NCBI GenBank assembly: GCA_023230285.1
Contig: JALNXP010000046.1
Span: 1 to 12,143, forward strand
Length of the DNA: 12,143 bases
Source of the DNA: Bacteroidales bacterium
GTDB taxonomy: Bacteria; Bacteroidota; Bacteroidia; Bacteroidales; BM520
Reading direction: 5' to 3'
Shown piece after piece: positions 7,577 to 12,143 of the stretch (its first letter is position 1; every line of letters begins with the position of its first letter). Both the position numbers and the translations under genes were made by a program. The notes under the pieces were generated by a model. The model searched no databases, was not told the DNA's origin, and saw only the letters and a program-made list of their open reading frames with translations.

Positions 7577-8739
7577 ATTGTTGTTTCTTTTTTATCTTTA
7601 TCTTCATCTTCAAGTGTTTCTATGGCAACAACTTGATTTTTAGATGCAATATTCTGTATTATTCCTATTGCTAAGCAATAAGTTAAAAATGATGTTTTTC
7701 CTTTGCTTATGAATGGCAGTTGCTCTCCCGTAACAGGACTTAAGCCCACTGATACAAATATGTGAATGAATGCCTGTATTGTAATAAGCAGTCCTAATCC
7801 GAATGCCAAATATTTTCCAAAGTCATCTTTAGTAGCCAAAGCTATCTTGACAACTCTGAGAAACAAGGCGATATACACCAACAAAATAAATAAACCTGTC
7901 ATAATGCCGCCTTCTTCAACCAAAATACTGTATATATAATCAGATTCAGCATTATTCAAATGTAATTTAACTTTGCTGTTGCCCGGGAAACTGCCAAATA
8001 ATCCACCGGCAGCTATCGCACTACGCGGATCCTCTATCGGGAAATTTCCGCCATTTCCAAAATTACTTATCCTTGCTTGCCACGTATCTACCCTGTTCTG
8101 CCCTAAAAACAAATATACCACAAATGCTACGACAGCAATACTACATAAAATGAGAATATATCTCCAATTGATTTTTGCAGCTGTAAACAGTATTAAACAT
8201 GTAACAACTATAATTCCTACGGTCGACAATTTATTGCTTAATATCAATGCACAAACAATTCCTAACGGAATACATATATATATAAAGAAATCTTTGAATG
8301 TGGCATTTATCTCCGTGCGTTTTTCCGCACACATAAAACAGATGAAAATAATAACGAATAATTTGGCGATTTCTATAGGCTGAAAACTAACCGGTCCGAT
8401 AATAAGACTTCTTTGTGCCTCATGTTGATTGATACCGAATATATTAAGCAAAACCAACAACACGATGCTGACAATAAAAAATGCCATCATTATTGTCCTG
8501 AAACCCTTGCTCTTATAACTTATCCTTTCGGCAACAAACATAATAACAAAACCTGCAAACAATAATACTATCTGACTCAGCAAAATTTTCTGTAAATTTA
8601 AACCATCTGCATAATTAGGATTTTTGCTTACGGCAATAGGCGTAATGCCGGTACTGTATACCGCTATCAACGATAATAATGCTAATATTATCATTACTGC
8701 ATAAATGCCTTTATCGCCTTTAAACAACTTGCTTACCAT
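7573..8739 (-). CDS. ftsW: FtsW, SEDS-family septal peptidoglycan glycosyltransferase
   Basis: FtsW polymerises lipid II into septal glycan strands with its partner FtsI. The 388-residue protein has about ten hydrophobic helices and no large extra domain. SEDS landmarks are visible: IGPVSFQPIEIAKL (114-127), AIAAGGLFGSFPGNS (241-255), the loop with the presumed catalytic Asp267 in AESDYIYSILVEEGG (264-278) and LPFISKGKTS (341-350). Several positions are unusual. The last motif is normally S-x-G-G-(T/S)-S and here has Lys348 in place of the second Gly. The usual QPSE/QPAE is QPIE. The Gln before 'AI..GG' is replaced by Arg-Ser. The C-terminal tail is highly charged (LEDEDKDKKETTI). It starts 1 bp after the short murD stop, and its stop overlaps murC as ATGA, leaving no room for murG. 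RodA is an alternative by family, but the location favours FtsW. Confidence 0.93.
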   Translation of the reverse strand: MVSKLFKGDKGIYAVMIILALLSLIAVYSTGITPIAVSKNPNYADGLNLQKILLSQIVLLFAGFVIMFVAERISYKSKGFRTIMMAFFIVSIVLLVLLNIFGINQHEAQRSLIIGPVSFQPIEIAKLFVIIFICFMCAEKRTEINATFKDFFIYICIPLGIVCALILSNKLSTVGIIVVTCLILFTAAKINWRYILILCSIAVVAFVVYLFLGQNRVDTWQARISNFGNGGNFPIEDPRSAIAAGGLFGSFPGNSKVKLHLNNAESDYIYSILVEEGGIMTGLFILLVYIALFLRVVKIALATKDDFGKYLAFGLGLLITIQAFIHIFVSVGLSPVTGEQLPFISKGKTSFLTYCLAIGIIQNIASKNQVVAIETLEDEDKDKKETTI

Positions 8740-8740
8740 A

Positions 8741-9292
8741 CTACAGCTTATTTACCGATTTTTTGAAATTGATACCTCTTTCTATATAAGAAGAAAATTT
8801 ATCATCAGGCGGACAAGCAGGCGACAACAATACAGTATCACCACTTTCACTACAATTAAAAGCTCGTATAACAGCTTCATTCATAGTATCCGCTATATAC
8901 ATCTTCTTTACAATAGGTCCAAAATTTTCTATAAGTCTGCTGTTATCCTTACCTATACAAATAATAGCTTTTATCTTCTTGATAACCAAATCATTAATCT
9001 TGCTATAATCGTTATCTCTATCATCACCACCGGCTATCCATATTGTAGGTCTCAACATCTCTTCTAATGCAAACCAAGTCGAATTAATAGTCTCTGCCTT
9101 AGAATCATTAATAAAATCAATATTATGTACAGAGGCTACGTATTCCAAACGATGATTAGAATTAAAATAATCGCTAAAAGATTCTTTTATTGCTTCATTA
9201 CGTATTCCTATTAATTTTGACGTAATTGTTTCTGCCATAGAACCATGAATTTTTGTCCTTCCCTGATTCGCTAAATATTCGAGTTTATTCAT
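8741..9292 (-). CDS. murD: MurD remnant: C-terminal domain only, substrate-binding residues altered
   Basis: The 183-residue product aligns with only the last two-fifths of MurD (UDP-MurNAc-L-Ala:D-Glu ligase, normally about 440 aa). The UDP-binding Rossmann domain and the P-loop ATPase domain are missing, and only 20 bp separate the gene from mraY, so they are not hidden upstream. Homology is clear from IRNEAIKESFSDY (30-42), HRLEYVASVHNIDFINDSK (47-65), STWFALEEM (71-79) and DTVLLSPAC (152-160). Several key positions differ from E. coli MurD (numbering recalled). HNxxN is lost at 14-17, T321 becomes Glu67, K348 becomes Arg92 and S415 becomes Pro162. The Arg of HRLE and the Asp of NDSK are kept. 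The frame has a good ATG, no internal stops, and a 1-bp gap to ftsW, so it is probably still translated. It cannot be an active D-Glu ligase alone. It may be a decaying pseudogene, half of a split enzyme, or a domain kept for another role. Confidence 0.88.
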   Translation of the reverse strand: MNKLEYLANQGRTKIHGSMAETITSKLIGIRNEAIKESFSDYFNSNHRLEYVASVHNIDFINDSKAETINSTWFALEEMLRPTIWIAGGDDRDNDYSKINDLVIKKIKAIICIGKDNSRLIENFGPIVKKMYIADTMNEAVIRAFNCSESGDTVLLSPACPPDDKFSSYIERGINFKKSVNKL

Positions 9293-9312
9293 ATTGATAG
9301 GTTTTATTATTT

Positions 9313-10557
9313 TTATCTTAATTTTAATGTTATGATTGTAAATACAGCTAAAATGACCTCTACTATTATAAAGCGCGTTACTATTTTAGCTTCATGATAA
9401 TTTTTCTTTTGATAATGATGATGCAAAGGAGACATTAAGAACAATCGTTTTCCAACTCCTGTTCTTTTTTTTGTATATTTAAAGTAAGACACTTGTAGCA
9501 CAACTGAAAGACTTTCAATAAGAAAAACACCACAAAGCAAAGGCAACAACAGCTCTTTTCTTATTAATATTGCAAAAACAGCTATAATTCCACCTATAGT
9601 TAAACTGCCGGTATCGCCCATAAAAACTTGCGCAGGATAGGAGTTATACCATAAAAAGCCGATACATGCACCGGTGAACGCCGCAATAAAAATAGACATC
9701 TCGCCTACATCAGGTATCAACATGATATTCAGATAATTGGCAAAAATAGCGTTACCCGAAATCCATGCAAATATACCTAATGTGCCTCCTACTATCGCAG
9801 ATGTTCCGGTAGCCAAACCATCTATTCCATCTGTTAAATTGGCACTGTTGGATATCAAAACTACTATGAAAATTACAATGGCAATGAAAAATAAAGCCGC
9901 TAATATACTGTGCTGCTTACCAAACATATTCCCATAATTTAATTCGTTGTTTTTCACAAATGGAATAGTAGTGGTTAAACTCTTCGACGACTCTGTATAA
10001 GCATTCTCCAATATGTCTTCTCTCATGTTTTTATCTTGAGTAACATTAGTGGAAATATATACATCTTTACTGACATGCTCTTTAACGACAATATCCGAAT
10101 GACAACACATCATAACGCCAACAAATACTCCTAACGTTATTTGCCCCAACACTTTAAACTTACCGGCTAAACCATGTTTGTCTTTTTTAAATACTTTTAT
10201 ATAATCATCTAAAAAACCTATCAAGCCAAGCCATATAGTCGTAATAAGCATAATTATGACATAAACATTCTCTAATCTTGCAAATAACAAAGTAGGAATT
10301 ACTATTGATAAAATGATGATAAGTCCACCCATAGTCGGCGTTCCTTCTTTTTCTTTTTGTCCTTCCAAACCTAAATCGCGAACCGTTTCACCTATTTGTT
10401 TCCTCTTCAAAAATTTGATTATCTTTTTACCGAAAATCATAGAGATAACCAATGACGTAATTGTAGCCAATGCTGCTCTAAACGACAGATAATTAAACAC
10501 TCCGGCTCCCGGAAAGTCGAATGCTCTATCTAAATATGCTGCTAAATAATATAACAT
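9313..10557 (-). CDS. mraY: Phospho-MurNAc-pentapeptide transferase MraY
   Basis: MraY transfers phospho-MurNAc-pentapeptide to undecaprenyl phosphate in the inner membrane, making lipid I. The 414-residue protein is polytopic and keeps its catalytic landmarks: GTPTMGG (72-78), the Asp pair in FLDDYIK (115-121), [14 protein letters not shown] (238-251) with the third catalytic Asp, [13 protein letters not shown] (311-323) and PLHHHYQKK (377-385). It is about 50 residues longer than E. coli MraY (360 aa). The extra length is a hydrophilic segment at roughly 153-212, between transmembrane helices, a feature I recall from Bacteroidota MraY. It starts 7 bp after murE and ends 20 bp before the short murD. 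Since it is intact, the organism appears to keep lipid I synthesis. Confidence 0.98.
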   Translation of the reverse strand: MLYYLAAYLDRAFDFPGAGVFNYLSFRAALATITSLVISMIFGKKIIKFLKRKQIGETVRDLGLEGQKEKEGTPTMGGLIIILSIVIPTLLFARLENVYVIIMLITTIWLGLIGFLDDYIKVFKKDKHGLAGKFKVLGQITLGVFVGVMMCCHSDIVVKEHVSKDVYISTNVTQDKNMREDILENAYTESSKSLTTTIPFVKNNELNYGNMFGKQHSILAALFFIAIVIFIVVLISNSANLTDGIDGLATGTSAIVGGTLGIFAWISGNAIFANYLNIMLIPDVGEMSIFIAAFTGACIGFLWYNSYPAQVFMGDTGSLTIGGIIAVFAILIRKELLLPLLCGVFLIESLSVVLQVSYFKYTKKRTGVGKRLFLMSPLHHHYQKKNYHEAKIVTRFIIVEVILAVFTIITLKLR

Positions 10558-10564
10558 CGGTATC

Positions 10565-12007
10565 TTATTTTAAAAATTCGTTAACTATTTCCACATCATC
10601 AAAATGGTGCTTCACACCTTTTATTTCCTGATATTTCTCGTGCCCTTTACCTGCAATCAGCAATATGTCGTCTTGTTGCATCATCTGCAAAGCAATTTTT
10701 ATGGCTTCTTTTCTATCGCAAACACACACTACCTTCTTTCGTGACACGATGTCTACTCCTTGCATAATATCTTCTATGATGGAGTTTGGGTCTTCGGAAC
10801 GCGGGTTGTCAGAAGTCACAATACATAAATCGCTGTATTTTGCTGCTATCTCGCCCATTTCCGGTCGTTTGGTCTTGTCTCTGTCGCCGCCGGCACCAAA
10901 TACACATATTATCCTTTGATATTGATTCTCAAACTCTTTCAAAGTCTTAAGTATATTTTCCAAAGCATCCGGCGTATGTGCATAATCAACAATAACAACT
11001 TTGTTATATTGATTAGGTACTATCTGAAATCTGCCTTCTGCACCTTTTATATTACTGATATGTTCCGCCGCCTCTGCCTCATCTATTCCGCATAAAACAG
11101 CAGTCGCATAAACCGATGTCTGATTATATACGTTGAATGTTCCCGGCAACGGCAGCCACATTTCTTTTGAATTTATCTGCACTAATGTGCCTTTGATGTC
11201 TTTTTCTATTATCTTGGTATGAAAATCGGCATAATTCTTAATGCCATAGCTGTATTTACGAGCTTCGCAATTTTCAAGCATTACGTTTCCGTTTTTGTCA
11301 TCAATGTTTGTCAAAGCAAAAGCATCTGAGCCTAAAGCATTGAAAAACATCTTCTTAGCTGCAATATATGCAGGAAATGTCTTGTGATAATCAAGATGGT
11401 CATGAGTGATATTTGTGAATATGCCACCATAATACTTGATGCCACTGATACGTTTCTGGTGTGCCGCATGAGAGCTTACTTCCATAAAACAATATTCACA
11501 ACCTTCTTCTGCCATTTCCGCTAACAGTTCGTTCAAAGAAATAGGGTCGGGAGTTGTGTGCGTTGATGCGGTAATATGTGTGCCAACAATGTTTTGCACT
11601 GTGGAAATAAGACCGCAATAATATCCTAAAGAACTAAATAAATTATATAACATTGTAGCCGTAGTTGTCTTACCGTTAGTGCCGGTAATACCTATGACTT
11701 TTATTTTTGATGATGGATTATCATAATAATTTGAAGCGATTATTCCGGCTGCCGCCGCACTGTCTTTAACTTGTATGTAACAAGTTTTTTCATTAAGAGT
11801 TTCCGGCAGTTCTTCGCAAACTATTATATTAGCGCCACCGGCTATAGCTTTGTCTATATATTGATGACCATCGGTATTTACTCCGTTTATAGCAATAAAA
11901 ACAGCTCCATCAGCAACTTGTCGCGAATCGATACACACTTTACTCGTTGTATCAGGAACATTCCCTATGATTTTATATGTTTTTATATTCTGTAAAATTT
12001 TATTCAT
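10565..12007 (-). CDS. murE: MurE, UDP-MurNAc-L-Ala-D-Glu--meso-diaminopimelate ligase
   Basis: MurE adds the third residue of the peptidoglycan stem peptide. All three domains are present in 480 residues. The N-terminal domain has [13 protein letters not shown] (28-40). The ATPase domain has P-loop [11 protein letters not shown] (109-119), TTPDP (151-155), EVSSHA (176-181), THDHLDYH (201-208) and Lys218 in AAKKMFF, the position normally carbamylated. The C-terminal domain has AEGRFQIV (323-330) and [10 protein letters not shown] (340-349). DNPRSEDP (400-407) contains the DNPR motif that marks meso-diaminopimelate, rather than lysine, as the added amino acid. GKGHE (453-457) is the supporting downstream motif. 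Its substrate is the product of MurD, so an intact MurE beside a broken MurD implies D-Glu is added by some other enzyme or gene copy. It overlaps the ftsI end by 8 bp. Confidence 0.98.
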   Translation of the reverse strand: MNKILQNIKTYKIIGNVPDTTSKVCIDSRQVADGAVFIAINGVNTDGHQYIDKAIAGGANIIVCEELPETLNEKTCYIQVKDSAAAAGIIASNYYDNPSSKIKVIGITGTNGKTTTATMLYNLFSSLGYYCGLISTVQNIVGTHITASTHTTPDPISLNELLAEMAEEGCEYCFMEVSSHAAHQKRISGIKYYGGIFTNITHDHLDYHKTFPAYIAAKKMFFNALGSDAFALTNIDDKNGNVMLENCEARKYSYGIKNYADFHTKIIEKDIKGTLVQINSKEMWLPLPGTFNVYNQTSVYATAVLCGIDEAEAAEHISNIKGAEGRFQIVPNQYNKVVIVDYAHTPDALENILKTLKEFENQYQRIICVFGAGGDRDKTKRPEMGEIAAKYSDLCIVTSDNPRSEDPNSIIEDIMQGVDIVSRKKVVCVCDRKEAIKIALQMMQQDDILLIAGKGHEKYQEIKGVKHHFDDVEIVNEFLK

Positions 12008-12143
12008 AAGCGACTTCTCTTAATTTTTCATTTACACTTGGCAAATTGCCGTCAATATTGATTTTTTTGAAAAAACTACTATCACAAAGTGCAATTCTGT
12101 CGGCAATTTTACGAACCACCGGAGCTGCCGTTGATGCAGCATA
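12000..12143 (-). CDS. ftsI: FtsI/PBP3-type transpeptidase, C-terminal 47 residues only (5' part outside window)
   Basis: Reading the minus strand from the right edge gives 47 residues and a TAA at 12002-12000, overlapping the murE ATG by 8 bp. YAASTAAPVVRKIADRIA resembles the end of a class B PBP transpeptidase domain (the 'YGGSVAAPVFKEIADKI' pattern). Gene order supports the call, because ftsI precedes murE in dcw clusters. The catalytic Ser, SxN and KTG motifs lie outside the window. Only about 25 residues follow the domain, so the C-terminal PASTA extension I recall in Bacteroides FtsI seems to be absent. Confidence 0.8.
   Translation of the reverse strand, partial: YAASTAAPVVRKIADRIALCDSSFFKKINIDGNLPSVNEKLREVAYE

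Noticed and set aside
7973..8383. A 136-residue + strand open frame opposite ftsW
   Set aside because: ftsW on the other strand has clear SEDS motifs through this stretch; the + frame has no family features and looks like a shadow of the AT-rich code.
9293..9312. Frameshifted N-terminal murD sequence hidden between mraY and the remnant
   Set aside because: The gap is only 20 bp and mraY is complete to its normal C-terminus, so there is no room for the missing domains.

Overview
The window looks like part of an AT-rich chromosome from the Bacteroidota, probably near Bacteroidales. Three things support this. Two promoters match the Bacteroidota consensus (TTTG/TTG, about 19 bp, then TAnnTTTG). 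Start codons are preceded by A-rich sequence rather than Shine-Dalgarno sites. FtsZ ends in an NSF-x-H-x-x-VD peptide and MraY carries a large insertion, both as I recall from this phylum. Species cannot be named from the sequence. Every gene lies on the minus strand, so the biological order runs from high to low coordinates.

Region 1 (12143 to 2613) is the later part of a division and cell-wall (dcw) cluster: ftsI (3' end only), murE, mraY, a short murD remnant, ftsW, murC, ftsQ, ftsA, ftsZ. The genes overlap or are separated by a few bases, except for a 51-bp AT-rich gap before ftsZ, so they probably form one transcription unit. MurC and MurE build the UDP-MurNAc-peptide, MraY loads it onto the lipid carrier, FtsW and FtsI polymerise and crosslink septal glycan, and FtsQ, FtsA and FtsZ form the divisome core.

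This cluster departs from the usual Bacteroidota layout in two places. MurD is reduced to its C-terminal domain (183 aa), lacks the UDP-binding and ATPase domains, and has lost most recognisable substrate-binding residues. murG, normally between ftsW and murC, is absent, and those two genes are joined by an ATGA overlap. FtsW also has a Lys in its usually Gly-Gly motif, and FtsI ends soon after the transpeptidase domain. The other Mur enzymes keep their catalytic motifs. Lipid II synthesis therefore either relies on murD and murG copies elsewhere or is altered in this organism.

Region 2 (2594 to 2350) holds two tRNA-Leu genes, anticodons GAG then CAG, behind a near-perfect Bacteroidota promoter.

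Region 3 (2255 to 1) is a separate unit with its own promoter. It encodes an AlgI-type membrane-bound O-acyltransferase and, 2 bp downstream, an AlgX/AlgJ-like SGNH-fold partner that runs off the left edge. The pair probably O-acetylates an exported polysaccharide.

No mobile element, CRISPR array or rRNA was seen, and no gene-free stretch exceeds 300 bp. The longest is 2200-2349, which holds the region 3 promoter and a weak AT hairpin.
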